Origin: Bacteroidota bacterium
GTDB taxonomy: Bacteria > Bacteroidota > Bacteroidia > Chitinophagales > Saprospiraceae
Assembly (NCBI GenBank): GCA_024642665.1
Contig: JAHEAR010000003.1
Coordinates: 64,385 to 128,384, forward strand
Direction of reading: 5' to 3'
DNA: 64,000 bases
The notes under the pieces are model-generated. The model did not search any database, had not been told where the DNA came from, and worked only from the letters and a program-made list of their open reading frames with translations. Below are positions 20,258-30,665 of this stretch, in pieces (the first letter of the stretch is position 1; each line of letters begins with the position of its first letter). The position numbers and the translations under genes are program-made.

Positions 20258-21100
20258 ATGGGTCAAAAAACAAATCCGATAGGTAACAGACTAGGTATCA
20301 TCCGTGGATGGGAATCTAACTGGTATGGAGGGCATGACTATGCAAACAAAGTAGTGCAGGATGAAAAAATCCGGATCTACCTTAATGCCAGAATTGAAAA
20401 GGGCGGTATCGCTCACATCGTTATCGAGCGTACCTTAAAGCGCGTGACGGTGACTATCCAGACCTCCAGACCGGGTATCATTATCGGAAAAGGTGGTTCT
20501 GAAGTGGATCGTATCCGCGAAGAGCTCAAGAAGCTTACTAAAATGGAAGTCCAGATCAATATCATGGAGATCCGTAAGCCGGAATTAGATGCCAATATCG
20601 TTGCTGAATCAATAGCAAAACAGCTCGAAGCACGTATCAATTACCGTCGTGCGATCAAAATGGCTATTCAGTCTACCATGCGATCAGGAGCAGAAGGGAT
20701 CAAAGTTAGAATCAGTGGTCGTCTGAACGGAGCTGAAATGGCTCGATCTGAAGAATACAAAGATGGTAGAACACCATTACATACGTTCCGAGCAGATATA
20801 GATTATTCATTACGGGAAGCTCAGACGGTATTTGGAAAAATTGGTATTAAGTGCTGGATCTGTAAAGGAGAGGTTTATGGGAAACGTGAACTGACCTTAA
20901 ACCAGGGAGCTGATCAGGGACCAAAACCTGGTCGTGGGGGCAGAGACGGAAGAGACAGAGACAGAGGGTATGATAACGAGGGAGGAAGAGACAGATCTGA
21001 AAGAGGTGAAAAGAGAGGAGGCCGAGGCGGAGCAGGTAGAGGAGGCAATAACAGAGGCGGTGGAGGAGCAGGTCGCGCAGGCGGACCAAGGAAAAAATAG
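20258..21100 (+). CDS. rpsC: 30S ribosomal protein S3 with Arg/Gly-rich C-terminal extension
   Basis: [27 protein letters not shown]-type [17 protein letters not shown]-like tail. Confidence 0.98.
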   Translation: MGQKTNPIGNRLGIIRGWESNWYGGHDYANKVVQDEKIRIYLNARIEKGGIAHIVIERTLKRVTVTIQTSRPGIIIGKGGSEVDRIREELKKLTKMEVQINIMEIRKPELDANIVAESIAKQLEARINYRRAIKMAIQSTMRSGAEGIKVRISGRLNGAEMARSEEYKDGRTPLHTFRADIDYSLREAQTVFGKIGIKCWICKGEVYGKRELTLNQGADQGPKPGRGGRDGRDRDRGYDNEGGRDRSERGEKRGGRGGAGRGGNNRGGGGAGRAGGPRKK

Positions 21101-21116
21101 TATTCAATAACATCAA

Positions 21117-21156
21117 AGAAAAGTTGGTAATAATCGTACCTTTGCCCAACTTTTCT
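21117..21156 (+). promoter_or_regulatory. Stem-loop with embedded TAnnTTTG box between rpsC and rplP
   Basis: AGAAAAGTTGG (21117-21127) / CCAACTTTTCT (21146-21156) 11-bp perfect arms; TACCTTTG at 21137-21144 in the loop. Confidence 0.5.
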
Positions 21157-21192
21157 GAAAAGTGACCCAAATAGGGAAATAATTTAAGCATC

Positions 21193-21615
21193 ATGTTACA
21201 GCCAAAACGTACAAAGTACAGGAAGCAGCAAAAAGGCCGCAATAGAGGCATAGCCGGGAGAGGAAGTGATATTTCTTTTGGAAGCTATGGACTTAAATCC
21301 CTTGATTTATCGAGGATTACAAGCCGCCAGATTGAGTCTGCGAGGATCGCCATGACCCGTCACATGAAAAGAGAGGGGATGGTTTGGATCAGGATTTTTC
21401 CTGACAAACCAGTGACGAAAAAGCCGCAGGAAGTACGTATGGGTAAGGGAAAAGGAGCACATGATCACTGGGTGGCTTTAGTGCAACCGGGTCGTATCAT
21501 GTTTGAGATCGATGGTGTAACGCCGGAAGTAGCCAGAGAAGCCCTTGCATTAGCAGCACAAAAGCTTCCTGTTCAGACGGTTACAGTAGTGAGACACGAT
21601 TTTATAGAAAAATAA
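21193..21615 (+). CDS. rplP: 50S ribosomal protein L16
   Basis: [42 protein letters not shown]. Confidence 0.99.
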   Translation: MLQPKRTKYRKQQKGRNRGIAGRGSDISFGSYGLKSLDLSRITSRQIESARIAMTRHMKREGMVWIRIFPDKPVTKKPQEVRMGKGKGAHDHWVALVQPGRIMFEIDGVTPEVAREALALAAQKLPVQTVTVVRHDFIEK

Positions 21616-21627
21616 CCAGGGACCGCC

Positions 21628-21888
21628 ATGGCAACAAAGAAGTATATCGAATTAAGTGAGATGTCAGCAGATGACTTAAGTGCTGAATTAGTCCAGATCA
21701 ATGCACAATATCAAAAATTGCGTTTTGATCATACCATTAAAGGTTTGGACAATCCAGTGACCCTAAGAGAAACCAGAAGGGATATTGCGCGCATTCAATC
21801 CGAGATTCGTCGCCGGGAAGTAGCAGCTTTTACCCCGGAACAAATAGCAAAAAGATCTAAAATCAGATTACGTCGCAAAAATGCTTAA
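21628..21888 (+). CDS. rpmC: 50S ribosomal protein L29
   Basis: [49 protein letters not shown]. Confidence 0.97.
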   Translation: MATKKYIELSEMSADDLSAELVQINAQYQKLRFDHTIKGLDNPVTLRETRRDIARIQSEIRRREVAAFTPEQIAKRSKIRLRRKNA

Positions 21889-21895
21889 CGAAGTT

Positions 21896-22159
21896 ATGAG
21901 TACGAACGAACAATCATTAAAAAAGCAAAGGGTTGGTCTGGTGACCAGCAATAAAAACGACAAAACCATTACGGTGGAAGTAGAGCGTAAGCTGAGACAC
22001 CCGATGTACAGCAAATTCGTAAAGCGAAACAAGAAGTTTTTGGCGCATGACGAAAAGAACGCTTGTGGGGTAGGTGATTTGGTAAGAATTGTTGAATCCC
22101 GTCCGTTGAGTGCCAGAAAAAGATGGCGCTTAGTGGAAATCATTGAAAAAGCGAAGTAA
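21896..22159 (+). CDS. rpsQ: 30S ribosomal protein S17
   Basis: [47 protein letters not shown]. Confidence 0.97.
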   Translation: MSTNEQSLKKQRVGLVTSNKNDKTITVEVERKLRHPMYSKFVKRNKKFLAHDEKNACGVGDLVRIVESRPLSARKRWRLVEIIEKAK

Positions 22160-22198
22160 GCCAATTAATTCGCTCAATAAAACTGAGATAAATATAAC

Positions 22199-22564
22199 AT
22201 GATACAGCAAGAATCAAGACTCAATGTAGCCGACAACAGCGGAGCCAAGCAGGTGCTTTGCATTCGTGTACTAGGCGGATCAGGTAGAAGATATGCTTCT
22301 GTCGGAGATAAGATCATCGTGACCGTGAAAGACGCAGTGCCGGGTGGTATTAAAAAGGGATTGGTTTCTACCGCTGTAGTCGTCCGTACGAAAAAAGAGA
22401 TCCGTCGTAAAGATGGCTCATACATTCGCTTTGATGATAATGCAGTGGTATTGCTAAACCCAAATGATGAGCCAAGAGGAACAAGGATTTTTGGCCCTGT
22501 AGCCCGTGAATTGAGAGAGCGCGATTATATGCGAATTATATCATTGGCGCCTGAAGTAATTTGA
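22199..22564 (+). CDS. rplN: 50S ribosomal protein L14
   Basis: [33 protein letters not shown]. Confidence 0.99.
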   Translation: MIQQESRLNVADNSGAKQVLCIRVLGGSGRRYASVGDKIIVTVKDAVPGGIKKGLVSTAVVVRTKKEIRRKDGSYIRFDDNAVVLLNPNDEPRGTRIFGPVARELRERDYMRIISLAPEVI

Positions 22565-22592
22565 TTGACCAAGTATAGCTTAAGCTAAAGAC

Positions 22593-22940
22593 ATGAGTGC
22601 AAAAAAAACAAATAGCGACCAAAAAACACCAAAACCTTTTCTTAGAAAAGGCGATAAAGTGATTGTTGTTGCCGGTTCCGATAAAGGAAAAAAAGGAGAG
22701 GTTGTGGAAGTGATTCGCAACAAACAAAGAGTCATCGTAGAAGATGTCAATATTGTTAAGAAACACCGCAAGCCAACACAAACTGAACCAGGAGGTATTA
22801 TTGAAATACCGGCTGCTATCCACATCTCTAATGTGATGTTGATCGATCCTAAATCAGGTGAACCTACCCGAATTGGTCGCAAAGAAGTCGATGGTAAAAG
22901 TGTTCGCTATTCTAAAAAATCTGGAGAAATCATTAAGTGA
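22593..22940 (+). CDS. rplX: 50S ribosomal protein L24
   Basis: [40 protein letters not shown]. Confidence 0.98.
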   Translation: MSAKKTNSDQKTPKPFLRKGDKVIVVAGSDKGKKGEVVEVIRNKQRVIVEDVNIVKKHRKPTQTEPGGIIEIPAAIHISNVMLIDPKSGEPTRIGRKEVDGKSVRYSKKSGEIIK

Positions 22941-23500
22941 TGAGTTATACACCGAGATTAAAACAATTTTATGATGCCAATGTGGCGCCAAAACTGAATG
23001 AACAGTTTGGGTATTCGTCTGTAATGCAAATTCCAAAAATTCTTAAGGTTTGTATTAACCAGGGGATTGGTGATGCTACGCAGGACAAAAAGTTGGTCGA
23101 TATCTATCAGGAAGAACTGACAACGATCACAGGACAAAGAGCGGTTGGCACGATCGCCAAGAAATCAGTCTCTAACTTCAAGCTTAGAGAAGGCATGCCT
23201 ATTGGTGTACGGGTCACTTTACGCCGTGAAAGAATGTGGGAATTCCTGGATCGTTTGATTACCGTGACCTTACCAAGGGTACGTGACTTTCAGGGGATCA
23301 ATGATAAGAGTTTTGATGGAAGAGGAAACTTTTCGATGGGGGTTACGGAACAGATTATTTTTCCGGAAATAGACCTCGATAAAATTACGAAAATCAATGG
23401 CATGGATATTACCATCGTCACTTCTGCCAACACAGATGCTGAAGCATTTGCTTTGTTGAAAGAATTGGGAATGCCTTTTAAAAATCAAAAAACACAATAA
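22940..23500 (+). CDS. rplE: 50S ribosomal protein L5
   Basis: [36 protein letters not shown]-type overlap with rplX. Confidence 0.98.
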   Translation: MSYTPRLKQFYDANVAPKLNEQFGYSSVMQIPKILKVCINQGIGDATQDKKLVDIYQEELTTITGQRAVGTIAKKSVSNFKLREGMPIGVRVTLRRERMWEFLDRLITVTLPRVRDFQGINDKSFDGRGNFSMGVTEQIIFPEIDLDKITKINGMDITIVTSANTDAEAFALLKELGMPFKNQKTQ

Positions 23501-23507
23501 TACCGAT

Positions 23508-23777
23508 ATGGCAAGGGAATCATTAATCGCTAGAGAAGCCAAAAGAGTAAGGTTGGTTGAGAAATACGCCGATTTACGCAAGCAATTGAAAGAAGAAGGT
23601 AACTGGGATGCTTTGGATAAGCTGCCGCGTAATTCTTCCAAAAAGCGTTTGCATAACCGATGCAGACTCACCGGTAGACCGAAAGGGTATATGCGGAAGT
23701 TTGGTTTGTGCAGAGTGAAGTTTAGAGATATGGCACTTGGCGGAATGCTTCCTGGTGTCACCAAAGCTAGTTGGTAA
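23508..23777 (+). CDS. rpsN: 30S ribosomal protein S14 (zinc-independent form)
   Basis: 89 aa; [36 protein letters not shown]; no CxxC zinc ribbon. Confidence 0.98.
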   Translation: MARESLIAREAKRVRLVEKYADLRKQLKEEGNWDALDKLPRNSSKKRLHNRCRLTGRPKGYMRKFGLCRVKFRDMALGGMLPGVTKASW

Positions 23778-23812
23778 TTTTAATAAGAAGAACAGAACAG
23801 AATAATATATTC

Positions 23813-24214
23813 ATGGCAGTTACAGATCCAATCGCAGATTATCTTACCCGTATTCGAAACGCACAACAGGCGCGTCACAGGGTGGTCAGTATACCTAACT
23901 CAAAGCTTAAGCGCGGGATTACCGAAATCCTGTATAAGCAGGGGTATATTCATAAGTATGCCTTTTTGGGAGAAGGCAAGGAAGCTGTTATTTCTATCGC
24001 GATTAAGTACGATAGTGAAACGAAGGAGCCTGTGATCCGAAAATTAGGCAGATTGAGTAAGCCTGGTTTGCGGATGTTTGTATCGCATTCAGAACTACCG
24101 CGTATTATCAACGGGTTAGGGATTGCGATTATCTCGACGTCCCATGGATTAATGACAGACAAAGAAGCCCGACAGCAAAATCTGGGTGGTGAGTGTTTGT
24201 GCTTTGTATATTAA
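23813..24214 (+). CDS. rpsH: 30S ribosomal protein S8
   Basis: MAVTDPIADYLTRIRNAQQA; STSHGLMTDKEARQQNLGGE. Start trimmed from ORF-track start 23771. Confidence 0.98.
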   Translation: MAVTDPIADYLTRIRNAQQARHRVVSIPNSKLKRGITEILYKQGYIHKYAFLGEGKEAVISIAIKYDSETKEPVIRKLGRLSKPGLRMFVSHSELPRIINGLGIAIISTSHGLMTDKEARQQNLGGECLCFVY

Positions 24215-24256
24215 TTGAATTGACAATTTAGACCTAAACACTTAAAATTATAGATC

Positions 24257-24811
24257 GTGTCAAGAGTAGGTAATTTACCAATCAGTTTGCCAAGTGGTGT
24301 AGATATCAATGTTGCCAAAAGTAATTTGGTAACGGTCAAAGGGCCTAATGGTTCGCTCGCAGAGCAGATTGACCCGGATATCAAGATTAAGATGGAAGAT
24401 GGTCAGATGACCTTCAGCCGTCCTTCAGACCAAAACCGACACAAAGCACTTCACGGATTGTCAAGAGCTTTGATTCAGAATATGGTCATAGGCGTAACGG
24501 ATGGCTTTACAAAGACACTTGAATTGGTCGGTGTTGGTTACAGGGTAACAAATACAGGTAACTTGTTGGAAATCATCGTGGGGTATTCACACCCGATTTA
24601 TTTCTACGTGCCGGATGAGATCAAGGTGGAAACGAAAACTGAAAAAGGATCTAATCCAATGATTATTCTGAGTGCTTCTGATAAGCAGCTTCTTGGACAA
24701 GTGGCAGCAAAGATCAGAGCCTACAGAAAGCCTGAGCCTTACAAAGGAAAAGGTATTAAGTACTCCAACGAAATCATTAGAAGAAAAGCGGGTAAAACAT
24801 CCGGTAAATAA
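24257..24811 (+). CDS. rplF: 50S ribosomal protein L6 (GTG start)
   Basis: SRVGNLPISLPSGVDI; RKPEPYKGKGIKYSNEIIRRKAGKT. Confidence 0.98.
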   Translation: MSRVGNLPISLPSGVDINVAKSNLVTVKGPNGSLAEQIDPDIKIKMEDGQMTFSRPSDQNRHKALHGLSRALIQNMVIGVTDGFTKTLELVGVGYRVTNTGNLLEIIVGYSHPIYFYVPDEIKVETKTEKGSNPMIILSASDKQLLGQVAAKIRAYRKPEPYKGKGIKYSNEIIRRKAGKTSGK

Positions 24812-24838
24812 TAAACAGCGTAAAATAGCTACCAGATC

Positions 24839-25189
24839 ATGGCACTATCAAAAACAGCAAGACGTAAGCGTATTCATATGCGCATTCGCAAAAAAATGGA
24901 GGGCAGCAGTTCAACACCTCGCCTTTCCGTATATCGTAGCAACAAGCAGATTTACTGCCAGCTGATCGATGATCATAATGGAACAACATTAGCATCGGCA
25001 TCCTCTAATGATGAAGGAATGGCAGGTGGTAACAAGGCGGAAATAGCGAAGAAAGTTGGTGAATTGATTGCTTCAAGAGCACAATCCATCAATATCTCTA
25101 AAGTCGTCTTTGACCGTGGCGGATATTTGTTTCATGGAAGAGTAAAAGCATTAGCTGACGGAGCAAGAAACGCAGGACTTAAATTCTAA
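24839..25189 (+). CDS. rplR: 50S ribosomal protein L18
   Basis: [54 protein letters not shown]. Confidence 0.98.
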   Translation: MALSKTARRKRIHMRIRKKMEGSSSTPRLSVYRSNKQIYCQLIDDHNGTTLASASSNDEGMAGGNKAEIAKKVGELIASRAQSINISKVVFDRGGYLFHGRVKALADGARNAGLKF

Positions 25190-25213
25190 TCCAAATTTCA
25201 ATAAGGATCTATC

Positions 25214-25759
25214 GTGAAAGAATCAACAGGCAGAGTAAAAGCATCAGAAACCGAACTTAAAGACAAAATGGTGTCCCTTAACCGGGTAGCGAAAGTTACT
25301 AAAGGGGGACGTACATTTTCATTTGCTGCAATTGTCGTTGTCGGAGACGGTCAGGGAACCGTTGGACAAGGACTTGGAAAAGCACGTGATGTGCAGGAGG
25401 CAATCGCTAAAGCAGTGGATGATGCTAAAAAGAACCTGGTCAAAGTACCTATTCATAACGGAACCATTCCGCATGAGCAGCTAGGTAAGTTTGGAGCAGG
25501 TCGGGTGTTAATCAAACCGGCTTCTGATGGAACGGGTGTAATTGCCGGTGGTGCGATGCGTGCCGTACTGGAGAGTGCAGGAATTCACAACGTACTGGCG
25601 AAATCAATGGGATCATCTAATCCTCATAATGTGGTAAAAGCTACGATCAACGCATTGACATTGTTGAGAAGCCCACAACAGATTGCCAAGGAAAGAAAGG
25701 TGACGGTCGAAAGCGTATTTGGCCAGCCTGTAAATGTAAAAGCTGAAGTAAACGCATAA
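25214..25759 (+). CDS. rpsE: 30S ribosomal protein S5 (GTG start)
   Basis: [51 protein letters not shown]. Confidence 0.98.
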   Translation: MKESTGRVKASETELKDKMVSLNRVAKVTKGGRTFSFAAIVVVGDGQGTVGQGLGKARDVQEAIAKAVDDAKKNLVKVPIHNGTIPHEQLGKFGAGRVLIKPASDGTGVIAGGAMRAVLESAGIHNVLAKSMGSSNPHNVVKATINALTLLRSPQQIAKERKVTVESVFGQPVNVKAEVNA

Positions 25760-25770
25760 TTTAACTAGAG

Positions 25771-25953
25771 ATGGCTAAAGTAAAAGTAACACAAGTCAAA
25801 AGTTTTATCGATCGGCCGAAAAGCCAGAAGGATACGATTATAGCCTTAGGACTAGGAAAAATAAACAGATCAAAAGTGCATGAAGTAAATCCTCAGATAC
25901 AAGGGATGATTGCTAAAGTAGCACACTTGATTACAGTGGAAAATATTGATTAA
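25771..25953 (+). CDS. rpmD: 50S ribosomal protein L30
   Basis: KVKVTQVKSFIDRPKSQKDTIIALGLGKINRSKVHEVNPQIQGMIAKVAHLI. Confidence 0.97.
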   Translation: MAKVKVTQVKSFIDRPKSQKDTIIALGLGKINRSKVHEVNPQIQGMIAKVAHLITVENID

Positions 25954-25972
25954 GCAATAATCGAATAAGCAT

Positions 25973-26419
25973 ATGGAACTCCATAATTTAACCCCGGCAA
26001 CAGGATCCGTACGGGACAATAAGAGAAAAGGGCGCGGACAAGGTTCCGGAAAAGGTGGCACAGCTACCAAAGGACACAAAGGAGCGAAATCAAGATCCGG
26101 CTATAAGCAAAAGAGAGGTCATGAAGGAGGTCAGATGCCCCTTCAGATGCGTTTGCCTAAGAGAGGATTTAAGAATCCTAATCGTGAGGCATTTACCGCT
26201 TTAAATCTGGATCAGCTTCAGGAAATGTCAGACAAATTTAAAGTGACGGACTGGACCATCGAAGCATTACGGGAACACAATTTCATTTCCCGAACAGACA
26301 AGGTGAAACTCCTTGCAAGAGGCGAACTAAGCGCCAAAGTTAATTTAACCGCTCATGCGGCTAGTGAAGCTGCAAAGAAAGCAGTGGAAGCAGCAGGCGG
26401 AACTATAACTATTGTGTAA
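25973..26419 (+). CDS. rplO: 50S ribosomal protein L15
   Basis: MELHNLTPATGSVRDNKRKGRGQGSGKGGTATKGHKGAKSRSG. Confidence 0.98.
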   Translation: MELHNLTPATGSVRDNKRKGRGQGSGKGGTATKGHKGAKSRSGYKQKRGHEGGQMPLQMRLPKRGFKNPNREAFTALNLDQLQEMSDKFKVTDWTIEALREHNFISRTDKVKLLARGELSAKVNLTAHAASEAAKKAVEAAGGTITIV

Positions 26420-26437
26420 GCATATCAGGCAAGAAGA

Positions 26438-27814
26438 ATGAAAAACTTTATTACCACCCTCAAGCATATTTGGAATATTAAAGAATTACGCGATCGTATT
26501 CTTTTTACGCTTTTGTTGGTTGCTATTTATCGTCTGGGTTCACGGATCGTTTTACCGGGCGTGGTACCTTCAGTATTAGATGCCTTTAATAGTAATCGTG
26601 GTGGTTCTAATGACTTGCTTGGTTTGATTAATATTTTTACCGGGGGGGCATTTAATAATGCAGCGATCTTTGCGCTAGGGATTATGCCTTATATCACAGC
26701 ATCCATTATTATTCAGTTGCTTGGTTTTGCGGTACCTTATTTTCAGCGATTACAACAGAAGGAAGGTGAGTCAGGGCGTAAGAAAATTACGCAGTTAACT
26801 CGATTACTGACCTTAGCGATTACATTGGTCCAAGGGGGCGCATATTTAACGTATATCAAGAGTGTTGGAGCGATTTCTCCAAATATTCCTGTACCCATTT
26901 TCTGGTTCTCCAGCATTATCATTTTATCCACGGGAACAATTCTGGCCATGTGGTTAGGTGAGCGAATCACAGATAAAGGAATTGGAAATGGTATCTCCAT
27001 ATTGATTATGATTGGTATCATTGCTTCCCTTCCGCAGGCTATTATTTTTGAATTCACGGCACAGATCAATCAAGGTGGGTTACTGACTTTTGTATTTGAA
27101 ATTGCTGCTTTCTTTGGGGTGACCATGCTGTGTATCCTGATCGTTCAGGGGGTAAGAAAGATTCCTATCAATTTTGCCAAGCGTATGGTGGGTAGAGGAA
27201 ATGCAAATATTCCGCAATCAGGAGCCAGAGATTATATTCCATTAAAAGTGAATGCTGCAGGGGTGATGCCAATCATCTTTGCTCAAGCTATTCTATTTCT
27301 GCCAATGACCGTGGCCCAATATTTTACTTCGGCAGATGGTTCTGGCGGCGGTGGGTTTTTGAGACAACTCAATGATCCGTTTTCTGCAGCAAGTATGATG
27401 TTCTCGTTTATCCTTGTGGTCGTTTTTACTTACATATACACTGCATTGATTGTCAATCCACAGCAATACGCAGAGCACCTGAAGCGTCAGAATGCTTTTA
27501 TTCCGGGGGTTAAACCAGGAAAGGACACTGCAGATTTTATTGATAATATCACCACAAGAGTAACCTTGCCGGGCGCTTTATTCCTCGGTTTAATTACAAT
27601 ACTGCCAAAGTTTGCATTCGATCTGGGTATCAATCAGGGCTTTGCCATTTTCTTTGGAGGAACATCTCTTCTGATTTTGGTAGGCGTTGTTTTGGACACA
27701 TTACAACAAATTGAAAGCTACTTATTGATGCGGAAATATGATGGCCTTGTAAAAGGCGGCAAACTCAAGGGACGTAGTGGTGGCAGCGGTATGCAGATTG
27801 GAGCCTCTATGTAA
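26438..27814 (+). CDS. secY: Preprotein translocase subunit SecY
   Basis: Ten-TM SecY; IPLKVNAAGVMPIIFAQAI; position after rplO. Confidence 0.99.
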   Translation: MKNFITTLKHIWNIKELRDRILFTLLLVAIYRLGSRIVLPGVVPSVLDAFNSNRGGSNDLLGLINIFTGGAFNNAAIFALGIMPYITASIIIQLLGFAVPYFQRLQQKEGESGRKKITQLTRLLTLAITLVQGGAYLTYIKSVGAISPNIPVPIFWFSSIIILSTGTILAMWLGERITDKGIGNGISILIMIGIIASLPQAIIFEFTAQINQGGLLTFVFEIAAFFGVTMLCILIVQGVRKIPINFAKRMVGRGNANIPQSGARDYIPLKVNAAGVMPIIFAQAILFLPMTVAQYFTSADGSGGGGFLRQLNDPFSAASMMFSFILVVVFTYIYTALIVNPQQYAEHLKRQNAFIPGVKPGKDTADFIDNITTRVTLPGALFLGLITILPKFAFDLGINQGFAIFFGGTSLLILVGVVLDTLQQIESYLLMRKYDGLVKGGKLKGRSGGSGMQIGASM

Positions 27815-27870
27815 ATTGGCCCCGATGCAGTTCTTTATTTTTTATTCTTTTTCCCTTTGATCCTGATACA

Positions 27871-28707
27871 ATGCAAATAGGATCCCGTTTTAATTATAAG
27901 ACCCCGGAAGAAATCGAATTAATCAGGAAGAACTGTCTTCTGGTAACGTCCACCCTGGCGGAAGTTGCCTCACATATTAAGCCCGGCATAACGGGTTTGG
28001 AATTAGATACAATCGCTGAAACATACATCAGAGATCATAAAGCAAAACCGGCTTTCAAAGGATATCCGGGATCTATTTTTGATTTTCCCGGGACTTTATG
28101 CATTTCATTCAATGAAGTCATCGTTCACGGCATCCCCGACAAGACTGAAATCAAGGAAGGAGATATAGTATCCATTGATTGTGGCGTCGATATGAATGGC
28201 TTTTTCGGAGATGCGGCCTTTACGTTTGCCATCGGAGAGATATCACCGGATGTCATGGAACTTCTTGTAACGACTCGCGAATGTCTGGATTTAGCCATTT
28301 CACAGGCCGTTTCCGGAAATCGATTAGGAGATATCGGTCACGCCGTACAACAACATGCTGAAGTGGATCACGACTATGGGGTCATTCGGGAGATGGTTGG
28401 TCATGGTATAGGCAAAAACTTACATGAGCCACCGGAAGTCCCGAATTATGGAAAACGAGGCAAAGGACCCTTATTAAAAGAAGGTTTGACCATCGCGATT
28501 GAGCCGATGATTAATCTGGGAAGCCGCAATGTACAGATGAAAAAAGATGGCTGGACGCTGGTCACCAGAGATATGAAGCCTTCTGCTCATTATGAGCATA
28601 CCATAGCAGTTCAAAAGTCCGCAGCAGATGTGCTTTCGGACCATTTGGTAATTGATGAGGCTATAAAAAATAATGTCAATTTGTCCGAAATACGGATAAA
28701 AAGATAG
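27871..28707 (+). CDS. map: Type I methionyl aminopeptidase
   Basis: SIDCGVDMNGFFGDAAFTF; GHGIGKNLHEPPEVPNYG; AIEPMINLG. Confidence 0.98.
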   Translation: MQIGSRFNYKTPEEIELIRKNCLLVTSTLAEVASHIKPGITGLELDTIAETYIRDHKAKPAFKGYPGSIFDFPGTLCISFNEVIVHGIPDKTEIKEGDIVSIDCGVDMNGFFGDAAFTFAIGEISPDVMELLVTTRECLDLAISQAVSGNRLGDIGHAVQQHAEVDHDYGVIREMVGHGIGKNLHEPPEVPNYGKRGKGPLLKEGLTIAIEPMINLGSRNVQMKKDGWTLVTRDMKPSAHYEHTIAVQKSAADVLSDHLVIDEAIKNNVNLSEIRIKR

Positions 28708-28731
28708 ATATTTGCACTCCAAAATCAAAAA

Positions 28732-28950
28732 ATGGCAAAACAACAGGTCATAAAGCAGGATGGAATTATTGAGGAGGCCTTGTCTAATGCCATGTTTAGA
28801 GTGAGATTAGAGAACGATCATATGCTGATTGCAACCATTTCAGGCAAAATGCGTATGAATTACATAAGAATACTTCCCGGAGATAAGGTATCGGTGGAAA
28901 TGTCCCCCTACGATCTATCCAGAGGTAGAATAACATATAGGTATAAATAA
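28732..28950 (+). CDS. infA: Translation initiation factor IF-1
   Basis: [72 protein letters not shown]. Confidence 0.99.
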   Translation: MAKQQVIKQDGIIEEALSNAMFRVRLENDHMLIATISGKMRMNYIRILPGDKVSVEMSPYDLSRGRITYRYK

Positions 28951-28981
28951 TTGATCCTGAGGTCATTAAAATAGTATTAAG

Positions 28982-29098
28982 ATGAAAGTTAGAACTTCAG
29001 TAAAGAAAAGATCCGTGGACTGCAAAATTGTTCGCAGGAAAGGAAGAATCTATATTATTAACAAGAAGAATCCAAAATTCAAACAGCGTCAAGGCTAA
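28982..29098 (+). CDS. rpmJ: 50S ribosomal protein L36 (zinc-independent form)
   Basis: Translated by hand (absent from ORF track): [38 protein letters not shown], 38 aa. Confidence 0.97.
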   Translation: MKVRTSVKKRSVDCKIVRRKGRIYIINKKNPKFKQRQG

Positions 29099-29116
29099 TA
29101 AAAATCGAATATTCAT

Positions 29117-29494
29117 ATGGCTCGGATAGCAGGTATAGATCTTCCAAGAAATAAAAGAGGTGTAATTAGCCTTCAATACATATATGGTATTGGAGCTTCA
29201 CGCGCTAAGGACATCCTTGAAAAAGCGTCCATCAGTGAGCAGGTAAAAGTGCAGGATTGGACGGATGATAACGTGATGAACATATCCCGTATCATTCAGG
29301 AGCAGTATAAAGTAGAAGGAGAACTGCGCTCAGAAGTTCAACACCAGATCAAGCGATTGATGGATATCGCCTGTTATCGTGGGCTTCGTCACCGTAGAGG
29401 ACTTCCTGTTCGTGGACAACGCACAAAGACCAATGCTCGTACGAGAAAAGGAAAACGTAAGACAGTGGCAAACAAAAAGAAAGTAACGAAATAA
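29117..29494 (+). CDS. rpsM: 30S ribosomal protein S13
   Basis: [45 protein letters not shown]. Confidence 0.99.
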   Translation: MARIAGIDLPRNKRGVISLQYIYGIGASRAKDILEKASISEQVKVQDWTDDNVMNISRIIQEQYKVEGELRSEVQHQIKRLMDIACYRGLRHRRGLPVRGQRTKTNARTRKGKRKTVANKKKVTK

Positions 29495-29526
29495 TCAGAT
29501 TCTGAATTCCTATTGTATAGTATACT

Positions 29527-29919
29527 ATGGCTAAGACATTAAAAAAGACAGCTAAGAAGCGCAAGGTTAAAGTAGAAGCGGATGGAAAGGTATTCATTCA
29601 GGCTACTTTTAACAATATCATTATCACGCTTACGAATCGTGCAGGACAAGTAATTTCATGGGCTTCTGCCGGCAAAGCTGGTTTTAAAGGGTCAAAGAAA
29701 AATACACCTTATGCTGCTCAGATTGCTGCATCAAGCGCTGCTCAGGAAGCCTACGATGCCGGAATGAGATCAGCTGAGGTTTTCGTCAAAGGACCCGGAT
29801 CCGGTCGTGAAGCAGCCATTCGTGCCATTGATGGCATCGGCGTGCGCATTTCCAAAATTCAGGATTTAACACCGGTTCCACATAATGGATGCCGTCCACC
29901 AAAAAGAAGAAGAGTGTAA
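29527..29919 (+). CDS. rpsK: 30S ribosomal protein S11
   Basis: [53 protein letters not shown]. Confidence 0.99.
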   Translation: MAKTLKKTAKKRKVKVEADGKVFIQATFNNIIITLTNRAGQVISWASAGKAGFKGSKKNTPYAAQIAASSAAQEAYDAGMRSAEVFVKGPGSGREAAIRAIDGIGVRISKIQDLTPVPHNGCRPPKRRRV

Positions 29920-29968
29920 TGCCATTTTGTGGCTGATATAGTTTTAATTCTATCTATTCGAAATAATT

Positions 29969-30580
29969 ATGGCAAGATATACCGGACCTACAACGAAGAA
30001 AGCAAGAGCGCTGGGTGAGATGATCTTCGGTTACGATAAAAGCTTCGAGCGTAAGAAATACCGCCCGGGTCAACATGGTAACTCAAAGCGTCGTCGTCAG
30101 AAGTCAGAGTACGCCCTGCAGTTGCTCGAAAAGCAAAAAGCAAAATATACCTATGGCGTCCTTGAGCGCCAGTTCCGCAATATTTTTGAGAAAGCCTCTT
30201 CCAAGAGTGGGGTAACTGGTACAGTACTACTTCAGTTTTTGGAAGCTCGTCTCGACAATACGATTTTCAGATTAGGTATTGCCAGAACACGCAGAGCAGC
30301 CAGACAATTGGTTTCACATAAGCATGTGCTGGTCAATGGAGAATTATCCAATATCCCGTCACGCCGTTTAAAGCCCGGTGACGTAGTTTCAGTTCGCGGA
30401 AAGTCACAGCACCTGGAAGTCATCAATGACAACATTGGGGCTAAAGCAGATATCAGAAAATTTCCATGGTTAGAGTGGAATGCTGATCGCATGGAAGGTA
30501 AATTCCTTGCATTCCCTGAGCGTGATGAAATTCCTGAAAAAATCAACGAGCAGTTAATCGTCGAATTGTATTCAAAATAA
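29969..30580 (+). CDS. rpsD: 30S ribosomal protein S4
   Basis: [34 protein letters not shown]4 domain [31 protein letters not shown]. Confidence 0.99.
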   Translation: MARYTGPTTKKARALGEMIFGYDKSFERKKYRPGQHGNSKRRRQKSEYALQLLEKQKAKYTYGVLERQFRNIFEKASSKSGVTGTVLLQFLEARLDNTIFRLGIARTRRAARQLVSHKHVLVNGELSNIPSRRLKPGDVVSVRGKSQHLEVINDNIGAKADIRKFPWLEWNADRMEGKFLAFPERDEIPEKINEQLIVELYSK

Positions 30581-30597
30581 CCATAATGGTACAAAAA

Positions 30598-30623
30598 GGT
30601 ATAGTCTGTTTTTCGGCTATACC
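30598..30623 (+). other. Stem-loop between rpsD and rpoA
   Basis: GGTATAGTC-TGTTTTTC-GGCTATACC, 9-bp stem with one GU, followed by T-rich sequence. Confidence 0.55.
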
Positions 30624-30665
30624 AATTGTATTTTATTATATCATTTCATTCTGTAATTTCCTTGT

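Noticed and set aside
24672-24965. 97-aa ORF spanning the rplF-rplR junction
   Set aside because: Out of frame with both genes and overlapping them.
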